The notes beneath the pieces were generated by a model. It saw only the letters and a program-made list of their open reading frames with translations, was not told where the DNA came from and ran no database searches. Below are positions 27,827 to 39,723 of a stretch of 64,000 nt of DNA, in pieces. This DNA comes from Parasporobacterium sp. (GTDB lineage Bacteria; Bacillota; Clostridia; Lachnospirales; Lachnospiraceae): positions 1 to 64,000 of the forward strand of contig JAFUBX010000002.1 in the NCBI GenBank assembly GCA_017459985.1, in the 5' to 3' direction. Position numbers and translations under genes: made by a program. Numbering within the stretch: the stretch's first letter is position 1; every line of letters starts with the position of its first letter.

Positions 27827-30800
27827 ATGGTATATCGTGTATATGTAGAAAAGAAACCGGAACTTGCCCATGAAGCCAGGACCTTACTGGCGGAGTCAAA
27901 GACCCTGCTGGGCATTTCCGCACTGGAGAACATCCGCATCCTGAACCGGTATGATGCGGAAAATATTTCAGAAGAGCTGTTTGAATACGCCAAGACAACG
28001 GTCTTTTCGGAACCCCAGCTGGACCTGGTATCCGACCGGCTTGACGTCACGCCATCCGATTCTGTGCATGTCTTCTCCGTGGAATATCTGCCGGGCCAGT
28101 TCGACCAGAGAGCCGATTCCGCAGCCCAGTGCATCCAGATCATCAGCCAGTCCGAGCGGCCTCTGATCCGTACGGCCAAAGTGTATGTTCTGGAAGGACC
28201 GCTTTGCGAAGAGGACGTCGACCGGATCCGCAAATATGTCATTAACCCGGTGGAAGCCCGGGAAGCCAGCCCGGATCTGCCGGAAACATTAAATATCAAA
28301 TATGAAATTCCGACGGAAGTGGAGACCCTTAAGGGATTTCTCGATCTGAATCAGACGGAGCTGGAGGAATTTATCCGCCGCTACGGTCTTGCCATGGATC
28401 TGGATGATATCCGGTTCTGCCAGGACTATTTCCGTTCCGAGCATCGTGACCCTACCATCACTGAGATCCGGGTCATCGATACCTACTGGTCCGATCACTG
28501 CCGTCATACCACCTTCCAGACCATTATTGACGAGGCCTCCTTTGATGAGCCCCAGATCCAGAGGGCCTATGAAGAGTATCTGAAGGTCCGGGAGGATCTG
28601 GGCCGTACAAAGCCCATTTGTCTCATGGACCTGGGCACCATCGCCGCCAAAGCCCTGAAGCAGCAGGGCTATCTGGACAAACTGGACGAAAGTGAGGAGA
28701 TCAACGCCTGTACCGTCAAGGTGAACGTGACCGTAGACGGAAAGGAAGAGCCCTGGCTTTTGCTGTTCAAAAACGAGACCCATAACCATCCGACGGAGAT
28801 CGAACCCTTCGGCGGTGCTGCCACCTGTATCGGCGGCGCCATCCGGGATCCTCTTTCCGGAAGGTCTTATGTATACGGCGCCATGAGAGTCACCGGAGCC
28901 GCTGACCCGCTGAAACCCATTGATGAAACCATCAAAGGCAAGCTTCCCCAGAGAAAAATCGTTACCACCGCGGCCGCCGGCTACTCTTCCTACGGCAACC
29001 AGATCGGCCTTGCCACGGGAATCGTGGACGAGATCTATCATCCCGGCTATGCGGCCAAACGGATGGAAATCGGAGCCGTCATTGCCGCGGCGCCGGCGGA
29101 AAACGTCCGCCGGGAAGTTCCGGCTCCGGGAGATATCGTAATCCTGCTGGGCGGAGCCACCGGCAGGGACGGCTGCGGCGGAGCCACCGGTTCCTCCAAG
29201 TCCCATACCGTGGAATCCCTGGAGACCTGCGGCGCGGAAGTGCAGAAGGGAAATGCTCCGGAGGAACGCAAGCTCCAGCGTCTGTTCCGCAATAAGGAAG
29301 CCTCCCTGATGATCAAGCGCTGCAACGATTTCGGCGCCGGCGGTGTTTCCGTCGCCATCGGCGAACTGGCAGAGGGTCTTGAGATTGATCTGAACGCCGT
29401 TCCCAAAAAATACGAAGGCCTCGACGGCACGGAACTGGCCATCAGCGAGAGCCAGGAGCGGATGGCCGTGGTGATCGAGCCCCAAAACCTGGAAGCTTTC
29501 CTGAAGCTGGCGGACACGGAAAACCTCATGGCGACTCCGGTGGCCGTAGTGAAAGACACCCGGCGTCTGGTCATGAACTGGAACGGCAGGCAGATCGTAG
29601 ACATCAGCCGGGACTTTCTGGATTCCAATGGTGCGGAAAAGCATATCCGGGTCGAAGCCGCTCCTGCAGTTCCGGCAGAAAAGGAGATCCGCGGATCCTT
29701 CACAGAGAACCTTCTTCGGACTGCCTCGGATCTGAACACCTGCTCCAAGCGGGGACTGGCGGAACGGTTTGACTCCACCATCGGAGCCGGCACGGTGCTG
29801 ATGCCCTTCGGCGGAAAATATCAGCTGACCCCGGCCCAGGCCATGGTCCAGAAGATCTCCGTGGAGAAGCAGCATACCGACGACTGCTCCTTAATGGCCT
29901 TCGGATATAACCCCTATATCTCCGAAAAGAGTCCGTTCCACGGCGCCTATCTGGCTGTTGTGGAATCGGTCTGCAAGCTGATCGCCTGCGGCGCGCAGTT
30001 CCGGGATGTCTATCTGACCTTCCAGGAATATTTCGAGCGTCTGGGCAGGGACAGCAAGCGCTGGGGCAAGCCCTTCTCTGCCCTGCTGGGAGCCTTTAAG
30101 GCGCAGATGGGACTGAAGATCGCCGCCATCGGAGGCAAGGACTCCATGAGCGGAACCTTCGAGAACCTGGATGTTCCTCCCACACTGGTCTCCTTTGCCG
30201 TAACGACAGAGAAGGTCGGTCATATCATCTCTCCGGAATTCAAAACCCCGGGAAATAAAGTCCTTCTGCTGACTCCGGAGCATGACGAAAGCCGTCTGCC
30301 GGAGACCTCCTCTTTGCTGGCGGTCTTTTCCATCGTCACGGAGCTGATCCGCAGCGGGATCTGCGTATCCTGCTACACTCCGGGAATGGGCGGAATCGGC
30401 GAAGCAATCATGAAGATGGCCTTCGGAAACGGTCTGGGATTCGCATTCAATGATTCCCTTTCCGTGGAGGATCTGTTTGCTTACCGGTATGGTTCCTTCC
30501 TCCTGGAAGTAACCGAGGAGGTGGATCCGGACCGGATCATCGGAACCGTGGCCGAAAAGCCGGAGATCACCTATGACGGGGAAACGGTGGATCTGAAGGA
30601 TCTGCTTACGTCCTATGAAGCCAAACTGGAAAGTGTCTTTTCCTGCAACATCGAAGATGCAGACACGCCTCTGATCAATTACGAATACCGGACAGCTGAA
30701 AAATCTGACGCATCCTTCCCCGCTCCCCATATCCGGGCGGCGAAGCCGAAGGTCCTGATCCCGGCATTCCCCGGCAGCAACTGCGAAATGGACAGCGCCA

Positions 30801-31546
30801 AAGCGGTTTCCGACGGCGGCGCCGAGCCGAAGATCCTGGTGATCAACAATCTGACGGCTGACGGTATCAGCCGCAGCGTGGAGCGATTCGCAAGAGAACT
30901 GCGGGATTCCCAGATCATTTTCATCCCAGGCGGCTTCTCCGGCGGCGACGAGCCGGATGGAAGCGGCAAGTTTATCACCGCCTTTTTCCGGAACGCGGCG
31001 GTAAAAGAAGGCGTCACCGATCTTCTGGAGAACCGGGACGGGCTGATGCTGGGGATCTGCAACGGGTTCCAGGCACTGATCAAGCTGGGACTGGTCCCCT
31101 ACGGCAAAATCATCGATACGGACGAGAACTGCCCGACCCTGACCTTCAATACCATCGGACGCCATCAGTCCCGGATCGTCCGTACCCGGATCGCTTCCGA
31201 CAAGTCTCCGTGGCTCAGCCTGGTGAAGGTGGGGGATGTGATCAGCGTTCCCATTTCCCACGGAGAAGGGCGGTTCCTGGCCGGCGAAGACCTGATCCGG
31301 CAGCTGGCTGAGAACGGACAGATTGCGACCCAGTACGTGGATCTGGAAGGAAATGCTTCGGCAGATATCCATTTCAATCCCAATGGATCCATGCATGCCA
31401 TTGAGGGGATCCTTTCCCCGGACGGCCGGGTCTTCGGCAAGATGGGACACAGTGAACGGATCGGAGCCGGGCTGTACCGGAATGTCCCCGGCGAATACGA
31501 TCTGCGCCTGTTTGAATCAGCGGTAAACTATTTTCATCAGAATTAA
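27827..31546 (+). CDS. purL: Phosphoribosylformylglycinamidine synthase PurL (single-chain)
   Basis: It converts FGAR to FGAM using glutamine and ATP. The start at 27827 (MVYRVYVEKK) follows GGAGG. The 1239-residue protein is the long form combining PurS-like, synthetase and glutaminase parts. Two PurM-like halves are seen (HNHPTEIEPFGGAATCIGG and SSLMAFGYNPYISE-type region). The C-terminal class I amidotransferase starts near KVLIPAFPGSNCEMD, with the nucleophile cysteine in GICNGFQ at about residue 1077. So PurL keeps its glutaminase, in contrast to PurF. Confidence 0.95.
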   Translation: MVYRVYVEKKPELAHEARTLLAESKTLLGISALENIRILNRYDAENISEELFEYAKTTVFSEPQLDLVSDRLDVTPSDSVHVFSVEYLPGQFDQRADSAAQCIQIISQSERPLIRTAKVYVLEGPLCEEDVDRIRKYVINPVEAREASPDLPETLNIKYEIPTEVETLKGFLDLNQTELEEFIRRYGLAMDLDDIRFCQDYFRSEHRDPTITEIRVIDTYWSDHCRHTTFQTIIDEASFDEPQIQRAYEEYLKVREDLGRTKPICLMDLGTIAAKALKQQGYLDKLDESEEINACTVKVNVTVDGKEEPWLLLFKNETHNHPTEIEPFGGAATCIGGAIRDPLSGRSYVYGAMRVTGAADPLKPIDETIKGKLPQRKIVTTAAAGYSSYGNQIGLATGIVDEIYHPGYAAKRMEIGAVIAAAPAENVRREVPAPGDIVILLGGATGRDGCGGATGSSKSHTVESLETCGAEVQKGNAPEERKLQRLFRNKEASLMIKRCNDFGAGGVSVAIGELAEGLEIDLNAVPKKYEGLDGTELAISESQERMAVVIEPQNLEAFLKLADTENLMATPVAVVKDTRRLVMNWNGRQIVDISRDFLDSNGAEKHIRVEAAPAVPAEKEIRGSFTENLLRTASDLNTCSKRGLAERFDSTIGAGTVLMPFGGKYQLTPAQAMVQKISVEKQHTDDCSLMAFGYNPYISEKSPFHGAYLAVVESVCKLIACGAQFRDVYLTFQEYFERLGRDSKRWGKPFSALLGAFKAQMGLKIAAIGGKDSMSGTFENLDVPPTLVSFAVTTEKVGHIISPEFKTPGNKVLLLTPEHDESRLPETSSLLAVFSIVTELIRSGICVSCYTPGMGGIGEAIMKMAFGNGLGFAFNDSLSVEDLFAYRYGSFLLEVTEEVDPDRIIGTVAEKPEITYDGETVDLKDLLTSYEAKLESVFSCNIEDADTPLINYEYRTAEKSDASFPAPHIRAAKPKVLIPAFPGSNCEMDSAKAVSDGGAEPKILVINNLTADGISRSVERFARELRDSQIIFIPGGFSGGDEPDGSGKFITAFFRNAAVKEGVTDLLENRDGLMLGICNGFQALIKLGLVPYGKIIDTDENCPTLTFNTIGRHQSRIVRTRIASDKSPWLSLVKVGDVISVPISHGEGRFLAGEDLIRQLAENGQIATQYVDLEGNASADIHFNPNGSMHAIEGILSPDGRVFGKMGHSERIGAGLYRNVPGEYDLRLFESAVNYFHQN

Positions 31547-31572
31547 ATAATTCATTATACAGGAGGTAACAA

Positions 31573-33249
31573 ATGGCTTATTTAACAGATATTGAGATTG
31601 CTCAGTCCGTAACGCCGGAACACATTCTGACGATCGCCCAAAGAGCACATGTGAATGAAAAGTATGTGGAGCAATATGGCAGCAACAAGGCCAAGATCGA
31701 CCTCTCCCTTCTGAAGGAGACTGACCGCAAGGACGGCCACCTGATCCTGGTGACAGCCATCACGCCGACCCCTGCCGGAGAAGGCAAGACCACCACCACC
31801 ATCGGACTTGCCGACGGCCTCAGACGGATCGGAAAGGATGTCACCGTTGCTCTGAGAGAGCCCTCTCTGGGACCGGTCTTCGGTGTCAAGGGCGGAGCCG
31901 CCGGAGGCGGATATGCCCAGGTCATCCCGATGGAAGATATCAATCTGCATTTTACCGGCGATTTCCATGCCATCGGAGCCGCCAACAATCTGCTTGCCGC
32001 CATGCTTGACAATCATATCCAGCAGGGCAACGCGCTGGGGATCGATGTCAAGAAGATCACCTGGAAACGCTGTGTGGACATGAATGACCGTCAGCTCCGG
32101 TTCCTGGTGGACGGACTGGGCGGACGGGTCAACGGAACGCCGAGGGAGGACGGATTCGATATCACGGTGGCCAGCGAGATCATGGCGGTTCTTTGCCTGT
32201 CCAGCTCCATCACCGATCTGAAGGAACGGCTCTCCCGGATCATCGTGGGATATACCTATGATGACAAACCGGTTACCTGCGGGGATTTGAAAGCCCAGGG
32301 CGCCATGACCGCCCTTCTGAAGGATGCGCTGAAACCGAATCTGGTCCAGACCCTGGAGGGAACTCCGGCCTTCGTCCACGGCGGTCCCTTCGCCAATATC
32401 GCCCATGGGTGCAACTCTGTAACAGCCACCCGGATGGCCCTGAAGATGGGAGACTACACTGTAACAGAAGCCGGATTCGGCGCCGATCTGGGTGCGGAGA
32501 AATTCCTGGATATCAAGTGCCGGATGGCAGGCCTCGCACCGGATGCGGTGGTGATCGTGGCAACGGTCCGGGCCCTCAAGATGCATGGCGGCCGGGACAA
32601 GAAGGATCTGGCAAATGAAGACATTCCGGCTCTGGAGAAAGGAATTCCCAACCTTCTGCAGCATGTTTCCAATATCAAAAATGTGTATCAGCTTCCCTGC
32701 GTCGTGGCCGTCAACCGGTTCCCGACAGATACCGACGCGGAGATCGATTTCATCATCCGCAAATGCAAGGAACTCGGCGTGAACACCGTACTGTCCACGG
32801 TCTGGGCAGACGGCGGCAAGGGCGGCGAGGACCTGGCCCGGGAAGTGGTGCGCCTGTGTGAAGAGGAACATGGGAATTTCACCTTCAGCTATGAAGATGA
32901 CATGTCTCTGGAAGAAAAGATTCATGCGATTGTCACCCGGATTTACCATGGAAGCGGAGTTGCCTATACGCCTGCTGCCAAAAAGGAACTCCAGAAACTG
33001 GAGGATCTCGGATTCGGCAGATGCCCGGTCTGCATTGCCAAGACCCAGTACAGCTTCTCCGACGATCCCACCAAACTGGGGGCGCCGAAGGATTTCACCG
33101 TAACGGTCCGGAATGTGAAGATCTCCGCCGGAGCCGGCTTTGTAGTCGTCCTCACAGGAGATATCATGACAATGCCCGGCCTTCCCAAGGTTCCCTCCGC
33201 CGAAAAAATTGACGTGGATGCAGACGGAAGGATCACCGGCCTGTTCTGA
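31573..33249 (+). CDS. fhs: Formate-tetrahydrofolate ligase
   Basis: It makes 10-formyl-THF from formate, THF and ATP. The 558-residue protein has the phosphate-binding loop [20 protein letters not shown] at about residues 64-83 and the family block [23 protein letters not shown]. An AGGAGGTAAC site precedes the ATG. It lies 26 bases after purL and closes the operon, so the riboswitch that senses folate shortage through ZMP also raises production of formyl-THF. The same enzyme takes part in acetogenic and one-carbon pathways elsewhere. Confidence 0.96.
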   Translation: MAYLTDIEIAQSVTPEHILTIAQRAHVNEKYVEQYGSNKAKIDLSLLKETDRKDGHLILVTAITPTPAGEGKTTTTIGLADGLRRIGKDVTVALREPSLGPVFGVKGGAAGGGYAQVIPMEDINLHFTGDFHAIGAANNLLAAMLDNHIQQGNALGIDVKKITWKRCVDMNDRQLRFLVDGLGGRVNGTPREDGFDITVASEIMAVLCLSSSITDLKERLSRIIVGYTYDDKPVTCGDLKAQGAMTALLKDALKPNLVQTLEGTPAFVHGGPFANIAHGCNSVTATRMALKMGDYTVTEAGFGADLGAEKFLDIKCRMAGLAPDAVVIVATVRALKMHGGRDKKDLANEDIPALEKGIPNLLQHVSNIKNVYQLPCVVAVNRFPTDTDAEIDFIIRKCKELGVNTVLSTVWADGGKGGEDLAREVVRLCEEEHGNFTFSYEDDMSLEEKIHAIVTRIYHGSGVAYTPAAKKELQKLEDLGFGRCPVCIAKTQYSFSDDPTKLGAPKDFTVTVRNVKISAGAGFVVVLTGDIMTMPGLPKVPSAEKIDVDADGRITGLF

Positions 33250-33263
33250 TCCGCTGCCTGCTT

Positions 33264-33298
33264 ACGGGCCGGGAAAGACGGAGTCCCGGCCCGTTTTT
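33264..33298 (+). terminator. Strong terminator after fhs
   Basis: An 11-bp perfect GC-rich stem (33264-33274 with 33284-33294) with a nine-base loop is followed by a T-run. It ends the purine operon before ridA. Confidence 0.93.
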
Positions 33299-33319
33299 AT
33301 CACAGAAAGGAGTTTCCTC

Positions 33320-33691
33320 ATGCAAATCATCACCACCAGCCTTGCACCTGCCGCAATCGGTCCCTATTCCCAGGGAATCATCGTCGGGAATCTGGTATAT
33401 ACTTCCGGCCAGCTGGGTCTCGATCCCGCAACCGGAGAGTTTGCCTCTTCCACAATCGAAGGGCAGACCCGGCAGTCCATTGCCAATATCGAAGCCATAT
33501 TAAAAGAAGCAGGGACGGATCTCACCAGGGTTGTGAAAACCACCTGCTTCCTGCAGAATATTTCTGATTTTGCCGCATTTAACGCGGAATATGAGTCACT
33601 CTTCCCCGGCAAACCCGCCCGGAGCTGCGTAGAGGCAGCCGCGCTTCCCAAAGGCGGACTTGTGGAGATCGAAGTGATCGCCGAACGGTAA
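33320..33691 (+). CDS. ridA: RidA family enamine/imine deaminase
   Basis: It hydrolyses reactive enamines and imines made by PLP enzymes. I start it at 33320 (MQIITTSLAP), just after AAAGGAG and beyond the fhs terminator. The 123-residue product shows IGPYSQGIIVGN, VYTSGQLGLDPATGE, the conserved catalytic arginine in PARSCVEAAALPKGG, and VEIEVIA at the end. It is convergent with the LUD gene, with only seven bases between the stop codons. Confidence 0.93.
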   Translation: MQIITTSLAPAAIGPYSQGIIVGNLVYTSGQLGLDPATGEFASSTIEGQTRQSIANIEAILKEAGTDLTRVVKTTCFLQNISDFAAFNAEYESLFPGKPARSCVEAAALPKGGLVEIEVIAER

Positions 33692-33698
33692 AAGGCCG

Positions 33699-34328
33699 TC
33701 AGAATCCCAGCTGATCATTGACCAGGATCACATGGATCCTTCCCTCATGGCGGGAAAACCGTGTGATCAGGAACTGACAGCAGATCGTATCCGGAGATTT
33801 GCAGTTCATGCAGGACCCGGTGGATGCACAGGGTGTCTTCAGTCCGAACCGCTGGGCGTTGATAGGGGCCGCAACGTTGCGGGCCCTTTTCATGGCGCCG
33901 TCAACATCGCTGCAGACTTTGTTCATACCTACAATGAAAACGACCTTCTTCGGCCCCTGAGCAATGGCGGACACCCGGTTGGAATTGCCGTCGATATTCA
34001 CCAGGACTCCGTCCTCCGTCATGGCATTCACACTGGAAAGAAACACATCCGCGTCATAGGCCAGAAGCATGGCCTTTCGCTTGTCCTCATACTCATCCCG
34101 GTCGATAAAGTTGTAATTACCATCCTTCAGGGCCTGAACCAGTCCGATCTCGTGGGCGCTCATGGCCCCTCCCATCGTCACAGAACTCCCCTCCGGGATC
34201 AGGGACAGGGCCAGCTGCAGCGCCTCTTCCCGGGAGGCGGCATAATAGCCGGTCATATTCCTGGAGGCCAGCCCTTTGATCACTTTTCCGGCTAATAATT
34301 CATTTCGTTTGATGATATGTCTGTTCAT
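33699..34328 (-). CDS. LUD domain protein (LutC/YkgG-like)
   Basis: This 209-residue protein of the lactate-utilisation (LUD, formerly DUF162) family shows the typical SVTMGGAMSAHEIGL, DEYEDKRKAMLLAYDADVFLSSVNAMTEDG and NVAAPIN blocks. A cysteine-rich segment (CASTGSCMNC and TICC) lies near the C-terminus. No lutA or lutB partner is nearby. It follows a TetR-type gene by six bases and is probably controlled by it. The reaction is not known. Confidence 0.82.
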   Translation of the reverse strand: MNRHIIKRNELLAGKVIKGLASRNMTGYYAASREEALQLALSLIPEGSSVTMGGAMSAHEIGLVQALKDGNYNFIDRDEYEDKRKAMLLAYDADVFLSSVNAMTEDGVLVNIDGNSNRVSAIAQGPKKVVFIVGMNKVCSDVDGAMKRARNVAAPINAQRFGLKTPCASTGSCMNCKSPDTICCQFLITRFSRHEGRIHVILVNDQLGF

Positions 34329-34334
34329 AATTTT

Positions 34335-34886
34335 CTACGCCAGCAAAAGCTCCTTCAGCTTCTGCGGCATGACTCCTTTAATATATTCCAGGATCTCCTC
34401 TTCAGAAAGATCCTGATTAATCACTTTCCACTCTGCCAGGATCAGAACCGTTGTGTAACAGAATATTTTTAAATAAAAATCGATCTCTTTGGTGATGACT
34501 TCCTGTCCGTAACGGGCAATGATCAGTTCTGACCACATCCGGTACCCGGTCTCCGCCGATTGACGGGCATAGATGCTGTAATCATGCATATGGGGCAAAG
34601 CAGTCTCCATGAATTCTTCACGCTCCAGATAAAAACGGATATTGTCCAGGATCAGCTCATCCGCCCCGTAATTCTCATCCTTCATCTTGGATATCATGCG
34701 TTCCCCTTCCGACCGGCTGATCCACATAATAAGATCCTGCTTGTCCCGGAAATGATTATAAAAGGTCTGCAGGGACAAGCCGCTTTCCTCTACGATCTGT
34801 TTTACGGAAATTCTGTCCACCGGAATGGTCCTGGATAAATCAAGAAGAGTGTCCGCAAATATTTCCTTTGATGTACGTTTTTTCAT
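34335..34886 (-). CDS. TetR family transcriptional regulator
   Basis: This 183-residue DNA-binding protein has an N-terminal helix-turn-helix DRISVKQIVEESGLSLQTFY followed by NHFRDKQDLI, the signature end of the TetR domain. The C-terminal ligand region resembles the TetR_C 7/33-type found in dha regulators. The start at 34886 is ATG behind a weak GGAAGG. It forms a two-gene operon with the LUD protein and may autoregulate; the inducer is unknown. Confidence 0.85.
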   Translation of the reverse strand: MKKRTSKEIFADTLLDLSRTIPVDRISVKQIVEESGLSLQTFYNHFRDKQDLIMWISRSEGERMISKMKDENYGADELILDNIRFYLEREEFMETALPHMHDYSIYARQSAETGYRMWSELIIARYGQEVITKEIDFYLKIFCYTTVLILAEWKVINQDLSEEEILEYIKGVMPQKLKELLLA

Positions 34887-35023
34887 ATTTTCTGTCCTTC
34901 CCTGCTCACAAACAGGCGAAAGCCCGGCAGCAAATATGCAACTAAGCTGTCTCTATTCGGTCGCATCTTCTTATTTGTCTTTTTATTTTGACATACTCCG
35001 TCCGGTTTCACAACCTAAATCGC

Positions 35024-35062
35024 AAAAAGCACTGCATATTTCCAAATGATGCAGTGCTTTTT
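35024..35062 (-). terminator. Bidirectional terminator after the gltB-to-ANTAR operon
   Basis: A perfect 14-bp stem (35024-35037 with 35049-35062) starts with five A and ends with five T on both strands. It ends transcription 20 bases after the ANTAR gene and shields the divergent side. Confidence 0.92.
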
Positions 35063-35081
35063 CTGTGTTATCTGTCTTATT

Positions 35082-35669
35082 CTATTCCAGATCCTCCAGG
35101 ATCCTCTCGGCAGAGCGTTTCCGGGATATTCCGTGATCCATCGCCTGTTTGCCGATATACCGGTGGGCTTCCTCCTCCGTCATCTGTTTCTTCTCGATCA
35201 GGAGGCACTTTGCCTTGCTCACGATCCGCAGTTCTTCCATTTTCTCCTGCACGGAAAGGATCTTTTTCTCCGCCTGACGGAACTTTCTCTGAACCGCCAT
35301 CATGGACCTGACCGCCTGATTCATCCGGATCCCGGAAAAGGGCTTGGCCAGCACCTGGATCCCGGCGTCAGCCACATGCTCCAGGGTCTCATCGCAAACC
35401 TCCTGGGGAACTGCGAGCAGTATGGACGCATTGCATTTCTCCGATACATCCAGGGCGAATTCCGGACCGGCTTCATCCGGCAGCGGAACATTGATCACCA
35501 CGATGTCATAATATCGTTCCAGAATACTTCTTCGGGCGACTGCCGCGCTTTTCCTGATGTCAATGGCGGCAAAGGAGCCGGAGGGAAGCGCTTTCCTGGT
35601 GACGGCGGTAAACTGCTCGGAACCGGAGACGATCAGCACAGAGTGCAGAATGTCTTCTCTTTTCGGCAT
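35082..35669 (-). CDS. ANTAR-domain RNA-binding regulator with pseudo-receiver (NitR-like)
   Basis: This predicted antitermination regulator has 195 residues. The N-terminal part resembles a response-regulator receiver, but the acidic pocket is missing (VLIVSGSEQ) and the phospho-acceptor position is Asn60 (DIVVINVPLPD). A coiled segment follows (FRQAEKKILSVQEKMEEL), then a C-terminal ANTAR domain (AKCLLIEKKQMTEEEAHRYIGKQAMDHGISR). ANTAR proteins bind paired hexaloop hairpins in leader RNA. It is the last gene of the gltB operon, directly behind glnA, as with NitR of solvent clostridia. Candidate targets are the hairpins before gltB, amt and asnB. Confidence 0.88.
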   Translation of the reverse strand: MPKREDILHSVLIVSGSEQFTAVTRKALPSGSFAAIDIRKSAAVARRSILERYYDIVVINVPLPDEAGPEFALDVSEKCNASILLAVPQEVCDETLEHVADAGIQVLAKPFSGIRMNQAVRSMMAVQRKFRQAEKKILSVQEKMEELRIVSKAKCLLIEKKQMTEEEAHRYIGKQAMDHGISRKRSAERILEDLE

Positions 35670-35681
35670 TGCTTCCTCCTG

Positions 35682-36857
35682 TCAGTTTCCGGTGTACTTT
35701 CGGATGATCCCTTCCGGAATGATTGCTCTTACAAACGGGCTGTCCTTCGCCAGCTCTCCCGCTTCTCTTAAGGATCCCGGAAGCAGGGCGCCTTTGCCGC
35801 TCATCTCCTCCGGAAGCTCCATTTTCCCTTTGATTCCCTCCAGCCCTGCATGGATCAGCAGCGCATAGACCAGATAGGGATTGGAAGAGGCGTCCGGAGA
35901 ACGCAGTTCCGCCCTGGTCCGTCCCTTATAATCTTCGATATAGATCAGTTCGGATTCCCCGGCACTGGACCAGTTGACCCGGTCCGGAGCACAGTTTCTT
36001 CCGAGCCGGGAATAGGACGCCTGGGTGGGGTTCAGGAACAGTGTGATATCCCGGATCTTGTCAATGATCCCGGCTGCGGCATACCGGACCACATCATTTC
36101 CTTCCTGATCCACGGCATACAGGTTGATATGATAGCCGTTTCCCGGATACTCCGGCAGGGGCATCGGAGAGAAGTCGGCGACCAGTCCGTAACGGTCCGC
36201 GATGGTACTTACCACCATCTTGAAGGTGGTCATCTGATCCGCAGCCTTCAAAGGCTTTCCGTAATGAAAATCGATCTCATTCTGTCCCGGCCCCCGCTCA
36301 TGATGGGAACGCTCCGGCGTCAGGCCCATCCGCTCAATGGTCAGGGTGATCTCCCGCCGGACATTTTCACACCGGTCCGCCGGGGCGATATCCAGATATC
36401 CCGCCGTATCATAGGGGATCTTTGTCGGATTGCCCTCATCATCCTTCCGGAACAGGTAGAACTCCGTTTCCGATCCGAACCGGAACTCGATCCCCGCCTC
36501 CCGGGCTTTTTCGACGGCCTGCTTCAGAATATAGCGGGTATCGGACGGGTATTCCTTCTCCCCGGAGGTATAGACATCACAGAACATCCGGAGCACCCGT
36601 CCGCTGTCGGGTCTCCAGGGAAGAATGGCAAGAGTGGAGGGATCCGGTTTCAGATAAAGCAGTGCCTGGGAACTGTCCTCAAACCCTGCGATCTCCCGGG
36701 CATTGATCGGCGCGCCGTCCTCAAACGCCTTCTTAACCTCTCCCGGCATGACAGAGATATTTTTCTGCACGCCGAAGGCATCCCGGAAAGCAAGCCGGAT
36801 AAACTTGACATCCTCTTCCTCGATATACTTCATCACTTCATCAATTGTATAAGCCAT
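35682..36857 (-). CDS. glnA: Glutamine synthetase, short type I-like
   Basis: It makes glutamine from glutamate, ammonia and ATP. I start it at 36857 (MAYTIDEVMKY) because AGGAG lies seven bases upstream. At 391 residues it is about 50 shorter than common type I enzymes. The N-terminal beta-grasp and catalytic blocks are present (FGSETEFYLF, HHERGPGQNEIDFHYG, GNGYHINLY, RAELRSPDASSNPYL), but the C-terminal helical extension after LEGIKGKM is cut short (ends GIIRKYTGN). It lies 19 bases after pyrG and 12 before the ANTAR gene. The short form could be a specialised gamma-glutamyl ligase; the neighbourhood favours glutamine synthesis. Confidence 0.88.
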   Translation of the reverse strand: MAYTIDEVMKYIEEEDVKFIRLAFRDAFGVQKNISVMPGEVKKAFEDGAPINAREIAGFEDSSQALLYLKPDPSTLAILPWRPDSGRVLRMFCDVYTSGEKEYPSDTRYILKQAVEKAREAGIEFRFGSETEFYLFRKDDEGNPTKIPYDTAGYLDIAPADRCENVRREITLTIERMGLTPERSHHERGPGQNEIDFHYGKPLKAADQMTTFKMVVSTIADRYGLVADFSPMPLPEYPGNGYHINLYAVDQEGNDVVRYAAAGIIDKIRDITLFLNPTQASYSRLGRNCAPDRVNWSSAGESELIYIEDYKGRTRAELRSPDASSNPYLVYALLIHAGLEGIKGKMELPEEMSGKGALLPGSLREAGELAKDSPFVRAIIPEGIIRKYTGN

Positions 36858-36876
36858 ACTGATTCTCCTGCTATTC

Positions 36877-39718
<2,842 letters not shown>

Positions 39719-39723
39719 ATTCT

